A DNA stretch of 64,000 bases from VRUE01 sp963727465 (lineage in GTDB: Bacteria > Actinomycetota > Thermoleophilia > Solirubrobacterales > 70-9), in contig CAVSGL010000017.1 in NCBI GenBank assembly GCA_963727465.1, positions 60,401-124,400 of the forward strand, read 5' to 3'. Shown here in pieces: positions 1 through 8,856 of this stretch. Position 1 is the stretch's first letter. Each line of letters starts with the position of its first letter. Below the pieces are notes generated by a model, which worked only from the letters and a program-made list of their open reading frames with translations, was not told the DNA's origin and searched no databases. The position numbers and the translations under genes are program-made.

Positions 1-2
1 CC

Positions 3-110
3 TTCGTCGTCTCACTCATCTGGATGCCGTCGGGCAAGGCTCCGGACCTCGACGGCGAGGATCCGGCCGAGCCCGAGCCGGAGGTCAGCGACTCGGCCCG
101 ACCGGCTTAA
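3..110 (+). CDS. C-terminal end of an unidentified protein (5' end outside window)
   Basis: An open frame enters from the left edge and stops at TAA 108-110. The visible 35 residues begin with a hydrophobic stretch (FVVSLIWMPSG) and end in an acidic, proline-rich tail. This fits the cytoplasmic tail of a membrane protein such as a transporter, but there is too little to assign a family. Its last 26 bp overlap the 3' end of the convergent gene on the minus strand. Confidence 0.45.
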   Translation, partial: FVVSLIWMPSGKAPDLDGEDPAEPEPEVSDSARPA

Positions 111-783
111 CCCGGAAGCCGACGCCGGCCGCGCTGCCGCGCAGGAAGCTCGCGGTCTGCGACTCGAGCAGCCACGGCGGCGGCAGGTTGCCGCTGACGC
201 TGGCGAGGAAGCGGGTGAGCAGGCGCGAGGCCTGGGCGCAGCTGAGGCCGCGGCGCTGGAGCAGGACGATCCAGTAAGGGCCCCTGGCGATGCGCAGCGG
301 CCCGATGTGGTCGTTGTGCAGGACCCGGAACGTGCCCGGACAGAAGCTGCCGCCGAGCGGGTGCCGGCCGCCGCCGCCGCTTTCGGTTTCTTCGCCTTCG
401 CCGCCCGCTTCGCCGCGCCCGGCGCGGGCAACGTGGAAGCCGACGCCCGGCGCGCGCAGGAAGGTCGAGCTGCGCACGGCGACCCGCCAGCCGCCCGGCA
501 GGCGGCCGTCGAAGTCCTCGAGGAAGCGCGTGAACAGGGCCGAGGCCTGGGCGCAGCTCGGCCGGCCCGAGGCGAGGACCGTGATCCGGTAGCTGCCGCG
601 CGGCAGCGAAAGCCGCCCGACGTGGTCGTCGTGCAGCACGCGGAAGGCGCCGGCGCAGCGTACGCGCGCCGCATCGGCGCGGCTCGGCGCCGCCATCGCG
701 ACGAGCATGGCCGCGACGGCGCAGAGGGCGACGACTCCAGCGGCGCGCAGCGAGCGCAGCTGGATTCGGCCGAAGACGAGCAC
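85..783 (-). CDS. secreted protein with a duplicated ~72-residue domain
   Basis: The product is 232 residues, starting at GTG 783 with an AGGA-like site about 10 bases upstream. Residues 1-39 form a signal peptide (basic start, long Ala/Val core, ending near ADAA). The mature part holds two copies of one domain, at about residues 45-117 and 150-224. Each starts FRVLHxDHxGxL, continues with CAQAS and TRFL, and ends GVGFxV. They are separated by a Gly/Glu-rich linker. The Cys before FRVLH and the one in SCAQAS are kept in both copies and could form a disulfide. I do not recognise the family and propose no enzymatic role. The palindrome at 811-855 lies between this gene and the divergent gene at 884. 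Confidence 0.75.
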   Translation of the reverse strand: MLVFGRIQLRSLRAAGVVALCAVAAMLVAMAAPSRADAARVRCAGAFRVLHDDHVGRLSLPRGSYRITVLASGRPSCAQASALFTRFLEDFDGRLPGGWRVAVRSSTFLRAPGVGFHVARAGRGEAGGEGEETESGGGGRHPLGGSFCPGTFRVLHNDHIGPLRIARGPYWIVLLQRRGLSCAQASRLLTRFLASVSGNLPPPWLLESQTASFLRGSAAGVGFRVKPVGPSR

Positions 784-810
784 GGCCGGGCATCCTAACG
801 CCCCCCGCAG

Positions 811-855
811 CGCGGTCGAGGTTTTCGCCGGATAGCGACGAAAACCTCGACCGCG
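811..855. repeat. 45-bp palindromic element, copy 1 (intergenic, divergent promoter region)
   Basis: The arms 811-827 and 839-855 are perfect 17-bp inverted repeats (CGCGGTCGAGGTTTTCG and its complement) around an 11-base centre. It is the same 45-bp family as 15667, 30544, 56347 and 60656, in inverse orientation relative to the copies at 15667, 30544 and 56347. It lies between two divergently transcribed genes, so here it cannot act as a shared 3' terminator. Confidence 0.9.
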
Positions 856-883
856 CCGGGGTGGCGCTGGTACGTTGGCGCCG

Positions 884-2851
884 ATGAGCCGCCGGTTCGC
901 ACTCGCAGGCGCGATGCTGGCGCTGCTCTGCCTGGCGCTGCCGGGCGGCGCCCTTGCCGCTGGCCAGGACGGCGCGAAGACCGCCGCCCAGCGCCTGATC
1001 GACGCCTACGTGCCGCGGCTGATGGTGCGCGACCGCGACGGGATCTGCGACACGAGCGGCGAGCAGTACGAGGCGACGAGCGTGCAGACGGTGCTCGAAA
1101 GCAACCCCGCGGTGACCCTGACCGAATCCGACTCGAGCGGCAGGGAAACGATCGTCAAGCACTCGCCGACCGTGGCCGACATCGCCGGCCTCGGCGAGAA
1201 ATACCACCTCAACATCCCCGGCAGCCCGCTCGGCAACACCTGCGTCTACGCCAAGGACTTCGACAAGCTGAAGCGCGAAGGCAAGGCGCCGGCGGTGACC
1301 TACGCCCACATCGCCCGCGAGAAGGGACGCCCGGGCCTCGCCGTCCAGTACTGGTTCTTCTGGTACTTCAACCAGTTCAACGACCTGCACGAGGGCGACT
1401 GGGAGGGGATGCAGGTCGTCTTCGAATCGTCCGACCCGGCGCAGGCGCTGCGCGAAGGCCCGAGCGAAGTCGGGCTCTTCCAGCACGGCGGCGGCGAGAA
1501 GGCGAAATGGGACGACGGCAAGGTCGAGAAGGAAGGCACGCACCCGGTCGTCTACCCGGCGGCGGGCTCGCACGCGACCTTCTACGAACCGGCTGTCTAC
1601 ATCCAGAACGGGCGCAAGGGCTCCGGAGTCGGCTGCGACAACACCAGCGCGCCGGTGCACCGCCTCGACGTGCGGCCGATCCAGGTGCCGACCCACCCCG
1701 GCCCGCACAGCCGGTTCGCCTGGCTCACCTACGAAGGGCGCTGGGGACAGTGGGAGAAGAGCTTCAACAACGGGCCGACCGGGGCGCAGACGAAGACGCG
1801 CTGGCTGGCGCCGATGACCTGGATGGAAGAAATCCGCTCGACCAGCCCGCATCTGCCGGCCGGCTCGGTGCTGGGTCCGACCGTCACCAAGTCCTTCTGC
1901 GGGGCGGTGGAAGAGGTGACCGCCTTCGTCAACCACACCCAGGACACCCCTTGGGTCTGGTGGCTGATCCTGCTCGCGGTGCTGGCGGTGCTGATCTTGA
2001 TCGCCTGGCGCACGCGCTGGTGGCCGCTGCACCTCGACGACCTGCGCCGCAACCGCGCCTTCGGCCAGCTGCTGCTCGCCTCGGCCGGCCTCTACTGGCG
2101 CCACTGGCGCGCCTTCGCCCCGATCGGGCTGACCGCGATCCCGATCGTCGGCGGCTTCAACGCGCTGACCTTCCTGCTGACCGGCGATCCCGGCCGCCGC
2201 CTCGACGACAAGGTCGGCGTCAACGGCCTGCACAGCGCGCTCGGCGAAATCGTCACCGGGGTCGGCCGGCCGGTCGCCTCGGCGATCGTCGCCGCGGCGG
2301 TGATCGTCGCCGTGCGCCAGGTCAGCGAAGGCGACCGGGCGAGCTTCTCCGGCGCCTACCGCGGCATGTGGGAACGCTTCCGCCGCGTCGTCGGCGCCCA
2401 GCTGCTGGCGACGCTGGCGCTGATCGGGATGGCGATCACGGTCGTCGGCCTCCCCTTCGCCGCCTGGAAGTTCGTCGGCTGGCTCTTCATCCAGCAGCAG
2501 ATCATGTTCGAGGACAGCCGCGTGCGCGGGGCGTTCCGCGGCAGCTCGGACCTCGTCCGCGGCCGCTGGTGGTACACGCTGCGCGTCGCCGCCGTGTTCG
2601 CCGCGATCGGCATCGTCTCCGGCCCCGTGCTCGGCTTCGTCCTGATCTTCGCCAACATCTCGCTGCTGCTGATCAACGCGATCGGCGCCGCCGTCTTCGC
2701 CCTGCTCGTCCCCTACGTGGCGATCGGCCAGACGCTGCTCTACTTCGACCTGGAAATCGAAGCCGAGCGGGCGCCGGTCAAGCGCTGGCGCGAACGGCTG
2801 CCCTGGCGGCGGGGGCGAGCGGGCGAAGCGCCGGCGCCGGCCGAGGCCTGA
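884..2851 (+). CDS. secreted/membrane protein with Vps62-like domain and C-terminal membrane domain
   Basis: I prefer ATG 884 over the in-frame TTG 875 because it puts a clean signal peptide at residues 1-26 (ending GGALAA). The product is 655 residues. The first ~330 residues resemble the Vps62/DUF946 family, with the marker run around YWFFWYFNQFND followed by HEGDWEGMQ, HGGGEKA and GSHATFYEP. About six hydrophobic segments follow, the first at about 362-382. The region from DLRRNRAFGQLL onward resembles membrane domains of glycerophosphodiesterase-type proteins. An outward-facing domain tethered to a polytopic membrane domain is inferred. No activity is proposed. Confidence 0.75.
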   Translation: MSRRFALAGAMLALLCLALPGGALAAGQDGAKTAAQRLIDAYVPRLMVRDRDGICDTSGEQYEATSVQTVLESNPAVTLTESDSSGRETIVKHSPTVADIAGLGEKYHLNIPGSPLGNTCVYAKDFDKLKREGKAPAVTYAHIAREKGRPGLAVQYWFFWYFNQFNDLHEGDWEGMQVVFESSDPAQALREGPSEVGLFQHGGGEKAKWDDGKVEKEGTHPVVYPAAGSHATFYEPAVYIQNGRKGSGVGCDNTSAPVHRLDVRPIQVPTHPGPHSRFAWLTYEGRWGQWEKSFNNGPTGAQTKTRWLAPMTWMEEIRSTSPHLPAGSVLGPTVTKSFCGAVEEVTAFVNHTQDTPWVWWLILLAVLAVLILIAWRTRWWPLHLDDLRRNRAFGQLLLASAGLYWRHWRAFAPIGLTAIPIVGGFNALTFLLTGDPGRRLDDKVGVNGLHSALGEIVTGVGRPVASAIVAAAVIVAVRQVSEGDRASFSGAYRGMWERFRRVVGAQLLATLALIGMAITVVGLPFAAWKFVGWLFIQQQIMFEDSRVRGAFRGSSDLVRGRWWYTLRVAAVFAAIGIVSGPVLGFVLIFANISLLLINAIGAAVFALLVPYVAIGQTLLYFDLEIEAERAPVKRWRERLPWRRGRAGEAPAPAEA

Positions 2852-2882
2852 ATGCCGGCGCGCATCTCGCTAAGTTGAACGC

Positions 2883-3479
2883 GTGAAGCTGCTCGCCTTC
2901 AGCGACCTGCATCGCGACCTCGGCCAGGCGGCGAAGCTGGTCGCGATGTCGGCCGAGGCCGACGTCGTGATCGGGGCCGGCGACTTCGCCTCGGTTCACG
3001 AGGGGCTGGAGGAGACGCTCGGCGCGCTGGCCGCGATCGAGAAGCCGACCGTGCTCGTGCCCGGCAACAACGAGACCGAGGACGCGCTGCGCGAGGCGGC
3101 GTCGGGCTGGAGCGCCGCGACCGTCCTGCACGGCGGCGGAACGGCGATCGACGGGATCGAGTTCTACGGCCTCGGCGCCGGCGTCCCGGTGACCCCCTGG
3201 GACTGGAGCTTCGACCTCGACGACGAGGCGGCGACGGCGATGCTCGCCGACTGCCCCGAGGGCGCCGTGCTCGTCCTCCACTCGCCGCCCAAGGGGCACT
3301 GCGACACGGCGGGCGACGGCGCAGGCTTCGGCAGCCCGGCGCTGCTCGCGGCGATCGAGCAGAAGCGCCCGCGCCTCGCGGTCTGCGGCCACATCCACGA
3401 GTCCTGGGGCTGCGAGAGCCAGATCGGCGAGACGCCGGTTCGGAATCTCGGCCCGACCGGCACCTGGCTCGAAGTCTGA
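2883..3479 (+). CDS. metallophosphoesterase (calcineurin-like, YfcE-type)
   Basis: The 198-residue product starts at GTG 2883. The metal-binding signature of the calcineurin-like phosphoesterase family is complete: D8-x-H10, GD at 33-34, GNNE near 61-64, a His near 133 (VLHSPP) and GHIHES near the C-terminus. The length fits single-domain YfcE-like phosphodiesterases. The substrate cannot be told from sequence. It lies 31 bp after the Vps62-like gene on the same strand and may be co-transcribed with it. Confidence 0.85.
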   Translation: MKLLAFSDLHRDLGQAAKLVAMSAEADVVIGAGDFASVHEGLEETLGALAAIEKPTVLVPGNNETEDALREAASGWSAATVLHGGGTAIDGIEFYGLGAGVPVTPWDWSFDLDDEAATAMLADCPEGAVLVLHSPPKGHCDTAGDGAGFGSPALLAAIEQKRPRLAVCGHIHESWGCESQIGETPVRNLGPTGTWLEV

Positions 3480-3495
3480 CGCGCCCCGCGGGGCC

Positions 3496-4515
3496 TCAGC
3501 CGCTCGCGTCCTCCGACTCGGGCTCGGGCTGGCCCCGGTGCCAGACCGAGGTCTGCGGGAAGGGGATCTCGATGCCCTCCTCGTCGAAGGCGAGCTTGAT
3601 CCGCTGGCGCAGCTCGCGGCTGATCCGCCACTGCTCCGAGGGGGTCGTCTTGACGACCAGGCGCAGCACGATGCCGCTCGCTCCGAGCGCCTCGACGCCC
3701 CACATCTGCGGTTCCTCGAGGATCGCGCCGTCCTCCTTCCAGAGCCCGTCGGCGACGCGCTTGATCACGGTCTTGGCGAACTCGAGGTCGGTTTCGTAGG
3801 CGACTTCGAGGTCGAGCAGCGAGCGCGACCAATGCTGGCTCATGTTGCCGACCCGGCGGATCTCGCCGTTGGGCACGTGCCAGACGGTCCCATCGACGCT
3901 GCGCAGCCGCGTCGTGCGCAGGCTGACGAGCTCGACGACGCCCTCGGTTTCCTCGTCGAGGTTGACGATGTCGCCGACCCCGAACTGGTCTTCGATCAGG
4001 ATGAAGATGCCGGAGAGGAAGTCGCGCACCAGGGACTGCGAGCCGAAGCCGAGCGCGACGCCGATCACCCCCGCGCCGGCCAGCAGCGGCGCCAGGTTGA
4101 CGCCGAGCTCGCCGAGGATCATGAAGGCGGCGATCAGCCAGACGGTGAAGGTGGCGATGCTGCGCAGGACGCCGGTCAGCGCCTCGACCCGCTGTTCCCC
4201 GCGCAGGCTCCGTTCTTCGGTCGCGCGCAGGGCGTCCGGCACGCCGCGCCGCATCGCCTCGACGCGCCCGCCCACGGCGCCCCGCTGCAGGCGACGCAGC
4301 GTGTGGCCGATCGCGCGCCGCAGGATCCAGCTGGCGAACGCCGCGATGACGACGATCAGCAGGATCCGCGCCGGCACGTCGAAGGCCCAGCGGGCGACTT
4401 CGGCCGCCGATCCGCTGCCGGTCCAGTCGTAGACCTTGTGGCAGAAGAAGCCCGGGTCTTCCCCGCAGGCGCGGGTCAGCTGGCCGTCGGTGGCCTGGGC
4501 GAGCGGCAGCAGCAT
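3496..4515 (-). CDS. MscS-type mechanosensitive ion channel
   Basis: The MscS core is clear. A membrane helix near 53-73 is followed by one ending ILGELGVN, then the pore-lining helix with LLAGAGVIGVALGFG, QSLVRDFLSG and the beta domain FGVGDIVNL. The cytoplasmic domain contains the typical VPNGEI. It should open on membrane tension and release solutes. ATG 4515 gives 339 residues. An upstream in-frame ATG at 4575 would add 20 residues and overlap the divergent gene's start at 4574, so 4515 is preferred, but neither has a strong ribosome site. Confidence 0.88.
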   Translation of the reverse strand: MLLPLAQATDGQLTRACGEDPGFFCHKVYDWTGSGSAAEVARWAFDVPARILLIVVIAAFASWILRRAIGHTLRRLQRGAVGGRVEAMRRGVPDALRATEERSLRGEQRVEALTGVLRSIATFTVWLIAAFMILGELGVNLAPLLAGAGVIGVALGFGSQSLVRDFLSGIFILIEDQFGVGDIVNLDEETEGVVELVSLRTTRLRSVDGTVWHVPNGEIRRVGNMSQHWSRSLLDLEVAYETDLEFAKTVIKRVADGLWKEDGAILEEPQMWGVEALGASGIVLRLVVKTTPSEQWRISRELRQRIKLAFDEEGIEIPFPQTSVWHRGQPEPESEDASG

Positions 4516-4573
4516 CGGCGCCGACGCTAGCAGGGGCTCAAGCCGCGGGCGTGCGCTGCCGATGACGGCTGCC

Positions 4574-6181
4574 ATGAGCCGAGAGAGAATCGCCCCGAGC
4601 GTCGCCGTCCGCCCGATCGTCGCCCTCGTCGCGGTTCTCGCGGCCTTCGCCTTCCCAGCCGCGGCGCCGGCGCTGGAGTTCGAAATCGACAACCAGAGCG
4701 GCCGCTCCGACGTCTACGTGACGGTCATCGGCAGCGAATTCGACGTCCCCGGGATGGAATTCGACGTGCCGAAGCCGCTCGCCGAAGTGCCGAAGCCGCT
4801 GACGATCAACAAACTCAACTCGGGCCGCATCTACATCTCCTACGGCAGCGGAATACGAGAACCGGAACTCGGGACCCTGTTCAGGTCCGGAACCCGCTTC
4901 GACTGGGTCGAGCTGACCGTGAAGCAGAACGAATTCGATACCGCCAACCTGACCGCGGTCGAACAGTCCGGCATCGGCATGCGACTGGACACCTACGGCG
5001 CGGGCGGGCACCTGGAAGAGCTCGGCTCCGCCAACTCGGACACGATCTTCGCCGCCCTACAGGAAATCCCCGGCGGGCCGGCGGCGACCGTGCGCGACGC
5101 CGACGGCCACATGGTCCGCGTGATCTCGCCGCAGAAAGCCGCCACCTACCCGGACCTCGCCGGCGCCTACCCGGACCTCGGCGACTACGTGCGCTCGATG
5201 AGCGGCCAGACGATCTCCCTGCACACGGCCTTCTACGGGACTCCGTTCGTCACGTCCACCTACAGCGGCACCTTCGCGCCCGACGGCTCGATCGTGCTGA
5301 CCGGGACCTCGAACCCGGCAGGGCAGGCGCCCGCGCAGATCTCCTTCCAGGGCGACGATCTGATCAAGGACATCGAGACCGACGAAGGCACGCCGAACAC
5401 CCTCGAAGGGGCGATCCGCCGTGACGTCCTCTCCGGCTTCAGCGCCGGCTTCTGGGGCGGCAGGTACGGCAACAACGCGATCGACTTCTGCACCGACCCG
5501 AACACGACCTCGCAGGGCACCTGGTGCCCCAAGGGCTTCAACCAGCCCCCCTTCGGCGACGCCCGCGCGAGCCTCTCGCCGTTTCCGACCTGCGAGCAGT
5601 ACGCGGCGGTGATCAACAAATACGCCGACGCATACGGCAACCCCTACAGCGACGCCTCGGGCAAGGTCCAGGTCAACATCGCCCAGCCGGGCCACGGGGG
5701 CGATGTCGAAACGCTGAAGCTGACGATCCAGCCCGACTCCGGCGACGCCCAGCCCGTCGGCAGCGGAAACTCCGACTGCGGCGCGGCCTCGAGCTCGGGC
5801 TCCGGTGGCGGGTCCGGCTCCGGCGGGGGCCCGGCGTCGGGCGGATCTCCGAGCGCAGCCACTCCGCCCAGGGTCGCCGTCCACACGCGACTGCTCAAGC
5901 GGACCCACCTCCTCAAGCACGGCAAGCTGCGCGTCGCCCGCGTCGCCTGCTCCGCCGCCTGCGGCCGCATCCGCGCCACGGTCAGGAAGGGCAAGCGCAT
6001 CATCGCCCGCGCCTTCGTCAAGCGCTCCGGCGCCAAGCGCCTCGTCGTCGCCCACCTGACCAGGCCCGGCCGCAAGCTCCTCCGCCGCCACCGCAAGCTC
6101 AGGCTCCGCCTCGACCTCTGGGTACACCCGGCGGGCCGGCGCACGACCCACACCCACCGCAAGCTCCTGCTGATTCGCTAG
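4574..6181 (+). CDS. secreted GH64-like (beta-1,3-glucanase/thaumatin-like) protein with basic C-terminal domain
   Basis: The product is 535 residues from ATG 4574 (ATG 4562 is also in frame), with a signal peptide ending near AAAPA at residue 33. Residues ~35-400 resemble the GH64 glucan-hydrolase fold: FEIDNQSG, GRIYISYGSG, FDWVELT, NLTAVEQSGIGM and a RVISP strand. The Glu in DWVELT matches the family's catalytic acid region. A Ser/Gly-rich linker (about 395-425) leads to a Lys/Arg-rich C-terminal domain with a CSAACG pair, a type common at the end of cell-surface proteins in this class. Binding or cleavage of glucan is inferred. Confidence 0.72.
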   Translation: MSRERIAPSVAVRPIVALVAVLAAFAFPAAAPALEFEIDNQSGRSDVYVTVIGSEFDVPGMEFDVPKPLAEVPKPLTINKLNSGRIYISYGSGIREPELGTLFRSGTRFDWVELTVKQNEFDTANLTAVEQSGIGMRLDTYGAGGHLEELGSANSDTIFAALQEIPGGPAATVRDADGHMVRVISPQKAATYPDLAGAYPDLGDYVRSMSGQTISLHTAFYGTPFVTSTYSGTFAPDGSIVLTGTSNPAGQAPAQISFQGDDLIKDIETDEGTPNTLEGAIRRDVLSGFSAGFWGGRYGNNAIDFCTDPNTTSQGTWCPKGFNQPPFGDARASLSPFPTCEQYAAVINKYADAYGNPYSDASGKVQVNIAQPGHGGDVETLKLTIQPDSGDAQPVGSGNSDCGAASSSGSGGGSGSGGGPASGGSPSAATPPRVAVHTRLLKRTHLLKHGKLRVARVACSAACGRIRATVRKGKRIIARAFVKRSGAKRLVVAHLTRPGRKLLRRHRKLRLRLDLWVHPAGRRTTHTHRKLLLIR

Positions 6182-6207
6182 CCAGCCCATCCAATAAGGT
6201 CGTCTCG

Positions 6208-6993
6208 GTGGCGCGAAAGCCGAAAACCCTGAGTGGACGAAATGCAGTCAAGGCGGGTCGCGCACCGCTTCTCCACGCGTTGCAGGAGATGGAAGACATG
6301 GAAGCCTCCACGTTCCGCCAGGTCGAGGAGGTGTACCTGACCGCGATGCGGGAATTCGATGACCTCGTTGCCGCTGGTATTGCCGATCAGGGCGATACCA
6401 GAAACGGTAAGGGCGACTTCTTCAACGACATGTTGGCCCTCCTTTTGACGAACTGCTCGGGCAAGGATCTCCATACTCGCCCAGGCGTTCCCGGATTGAG
6501 TTTCCGAAACCACATGCTGGATGTCGCCTATCCGGCCAACGGCAGGGTTGACCTCGTGATTGAGACGAAGGCAAGCGGCATTCCGAAGCACCCGGGAAAC
6601 GAAAAGCAGAAGAATCCGGAGGGCCGCGGTGGATCCGCAGACCTTGAGAAGAGAATCAAGGAGGCGAGTTTCAAGAACATTGACATCAAGGCTGAGCAGG
6701 CGAGACTGGAAGGGAAGGGCGGTGGTCCTACCGCCGATCTCGGCTCATGGATTAAGAGCGCCCCACCTCGTTGCTACATGTTTATGGCGGTCCGAGTTCG
6801 CGATGAGGCTGACCTCCGCAAGGCCATTGGCTTTGGCCACATTGCCGCAACCTGGTTCGACTCCTGCGGGTTGTACTGCTACGGCTGGAACAACGACAAG
6901 ACAAGGTACGAGGAAAAGCCCGTCGGCGCGACTTCACTTGAGCTTGATCGCGTCCTTGCCGGCGTCTGTACCGCCCTGCGGCGAATGGACTAG
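6208..6993 (+). CDS. putative type II restriction endonuclease
   Basis: The product is 261 residues from GTG 6208, with AAGG nine bases upstream. The core VDLVIETKA at residues 114-122 supplies a PD-(D/E)xK-type triad (D115, E119, K121), and an acidic residue upstream (GKGDFFND) fits the same nuclease fold. It faces the adenine methyltransferase at 6934-8760 and their 3' ends overlap by 60 bp, which is why I read them as a restriction-modification pair. Base composition is visibly poorer in G+C than the neighbours, suggesting acquisition by transfer. I do not recognise the specificity family. Confidence 0.75.
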   Translation: MARKPKTLSGRNAVKAGRAPLLHALQEMEDMEASTFRQVEEVYLTAMREFDDLVAAGIADQGDTRNGKGDFFNDMLALLLTNCSGKDLHTRPGVPGLSFRNHMLDVAYPANGRVDLVIETKASGIPKHPGNEKQKNPEGRGGSADLEKRIKEASFKNIDIKAEQARLEGKGGGPTADLGSWIKSAPPRCYMFMAVRVRDEADLRKAIGFGHIAATWFDSCGLYCYGWNNDKTRYEEKPVGATSLELDRVLAGVCTALRRMD

Positions 6994-8760
6994 AGCGCTA
7001 CTGGGGCGACTTTGCTTGCCGTTCCGTAACCGTCTGCGACCTCGAAGCTGTTCAGCTCCGTCTCGAAGTTCGCGAATCTCAGCGTCACTCAGACCCAGCC
7101 CCGACCCGAGCACGACAGGGTCAACGAGTCTCAAGGCGGCCTCGAGATCTCTTTCGCGAATCAGGCGGTCGACCTCGGGGAGAAGATCAGCCATATCGGG
7201 TGGGATGGGCGGGACCAAGAGGCGCTCGGCCTCGGTCGGCTCGAGCTTGAGGACTCCCCCTCCGTAGCTCCTGCCCACCAGCTCGGCCGAAAGCAGCGTC
7301 AGGCTGTTGTAGAAGCCTGCTGCGAGAGCCTCAGCCTGATAGGGGGCACCAACATAGACACCGTGGATAGTGTTGGTTTGCAACACACCCGCTTCATTGA
7401 ATACAAGGCGTGGGTGCTCACTTGCGCAGTAGGTGAGCAGTAGATCTGGCTGGCCTCTGCGTGGCAGGGGAACTGCCCACCACGGCTCCCGAACCCGACA
7501 TTTGTAGCGGTTAGGTATACCCTTCTTCTCTCCCGCACGGATCCAGGCCTTAGCCGTAGCAAGAACGTCCTGCGGAGTATCTGGCTGGGCCACGAATAGC
7601 TGCGCCTTCCGTCCTGCGGCAAGAAGTCGCTCGTGATCTTCGGGGCGGTATACCGATCCCCTGATTTGCATTGCCTTGCTCACGGCAGGGCGCAACAGCG
7701 CGGGTGCGACGTTGCTCGCCTCATCCTCGGTGAGAAGGAAAAACTCATTAGCTCCGGTGACCGCTCCGATATCTACATCCGCGCAACCCCCAAGCCGGAC
7801 GACGGCCTCGCGAACGGCGATATCGTGGTAAAGAGCCTGTGTCTCAGCTTTTAGAAGTTGCGTTAAGAGCTTTCCGCGACCAAGTTTATTCGTCGAGCTA
7901 TCCAGCGATTTCATCCTTGGGCGCTCGGAAAGCATGCCGAGTTCAAGGTCGTCGAGAGCAGTGCAGGAGAGCAACTCGATCTCGGTCCCCGAGTTGTCAA
8001 CACGATCTTCAGCGAATAGAAGAACCACCTCCTCCAGCGCGCCTGGAAAGACACGCTCGTCGAAAATGGCGACTGCAACTCGTGAGAACCGTTTGCATAG
8101 GAAGTCGATCACTCCCCCGGCATACTGCGCGTGCAGAAGCTCTGCCGGTAGAACCTGGGCCAATCGCCCACCCGGTGCCACAAAGGCCACAGCATGTATG
8201 AGGAAGGGGACCCAAGACGAGGCGAGGCGGCTCAGGCGAATTCCGGCACGCTCAGCAATCTGACGGGCCAAGGCGGACGATTGCCCAAATTCCTGATAGC
8301 GAACATACGGCGGGTTGCCGACGACGGCTTGGCAGCATGGGATCCGCTCACCAGGCTCCGTGTTGAGAAAGTCCCCGAGCAGAAGCCTTTCGGGAGAAAG
8401 AGTGCCGGCTCCTTCGGTCGCCATAGCTCCGTGCGCTTCGGCGTCGATCTCCATTCCATATACTTGGCGCGCGACGTCATCCGCAGAGGCACCGAGCTGT
8501 TGAAGGCGATTCCCCGCCGACCTTAGAAATACGAGGCCTCCGAAGCTTGGATCGAGGACTCGGTCGTTCGACGACCGAATAGCCCACTCGACCAGCATGG
8601 TCGCTATCGCTGGTGGCGTATAGAAAGCTCCTAGCTCCTTGCGCCGAGCTGAAGGTGCAGCGGATGTCTTTGCAGCGACGGCCATCGAGCCGGCAACTTT
8701 AGGCCGTCGGGCGGACTCCTCCAATGGCATACCGGAGATCAGAGTCAGTTGCTCCTCCAC
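6934..8760 (-). CDS. type II N6-adenine DNA methyltransferase
   Basis: The product is 608 residues from GTG 8760, which has no strong ribosome site; an internal ATG near 8730 is possible. The N-terminus has GAFYTP (44-49), motif I as DPSFGG (70-75) and the catalytic NPPY (149-152) of gamma-class adenine methyltransferases. The C-terminal target-recognition part includes KCRVREPWWAVP, typical of BsuBI/PstI- and Eco57I-like enzymes. It should protect the sites cut by the convergent nuclease. The gene shares the lower GC of its partner. The intergenic 8761-8856 holds a CTTGATCAAG palindrome (8762-8771) and a GGGAGC/GCTCCC hairpin (8778-8796). Confidence 0.88.
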   Translation of the reverse strand: MEEQLTLISGMPLEESARRPKVAGSMAVAAKTSAAPSARRKELGAFYTPPAIATMLVEWAIRSSNDRVLDPSFGGLVFLRSAGNRLQQLGASADDVARQVYGMEIDAEAHGAMATEGAGTLSPERLLLGDFLNTEPGERIPCCQAVVGNPPYVRYQEFGQSSALARQIAERAGIRLSRLASSWVPFLIHAVAFVAPGGRLAQVLPAELLHAQYAGGVIDFLCKRFSRVAVAIFDERVFPGALEEVVLLFAEDRVDNSGTEIELLSCTALDDLELGMLSERPRMKSLDSSTNKLGRGKLLTQLLKAETQALYHDIAVREAVVRLGGCADVDIGAVTGANEFFLLTEDEASNVAPALLRPAVSKAMQIRGSVYRPEDHERLLAAGRKAQLFVAQPDTPQDVLATAKAWIRAGEKKGIPNRYKCRVREPWWAVPLPRRGQPDLLLTYCASEHPRLVFNEAGVLQTNTIHGVYVGAPYQAEALAAGFYNSLTLLSAELVGRSYGGGVLKLEPTEAERLLVPPIPPDMADLLPEVDRLIRERDLEAALRLVDPVVLGSGLGLSDAEIRELRDGAEQLRGRRRLRNGKQSRPSSALVHSPQGGTDAGKDAIKLK

Positions 8761-8777
8761 ACTTGATCAAGGCGCCA

Positions 8778-8796
8778 GGGAGCAACTGTCGCTCCC
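8778..8796 (-). terminator. short hairpin downstream of the SnoaL-like gene
   Basis: GGGAGC at 8778-8783 and GCTCCC at 8791-8796 form a 6-bp stem with a 7-base loop. It lies downstream of the minus-strand gene ending at 8857 and upstream of the methyltransferase start. A terminator role is only inferred; there is no T-run. Confidence 0.35.
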
Positions 8797-8856
8797 CCCT
8801 AAGCTCGGAGTTCACGCAAAGTCCGTGCTGAAATCAACTAGCCAACTGAGCTTGGC

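Noticed and set aside
107..2233. A 708-codon open frame on the minus strand opposite the Vps62-like gene
   Set aside because: Its product is a low-complexity Arg/Ala/Gly/Val-rich sequence typical of the antisense frame in GC-rich DNA. The plus-strand gene has a signal peptide and family motifs.
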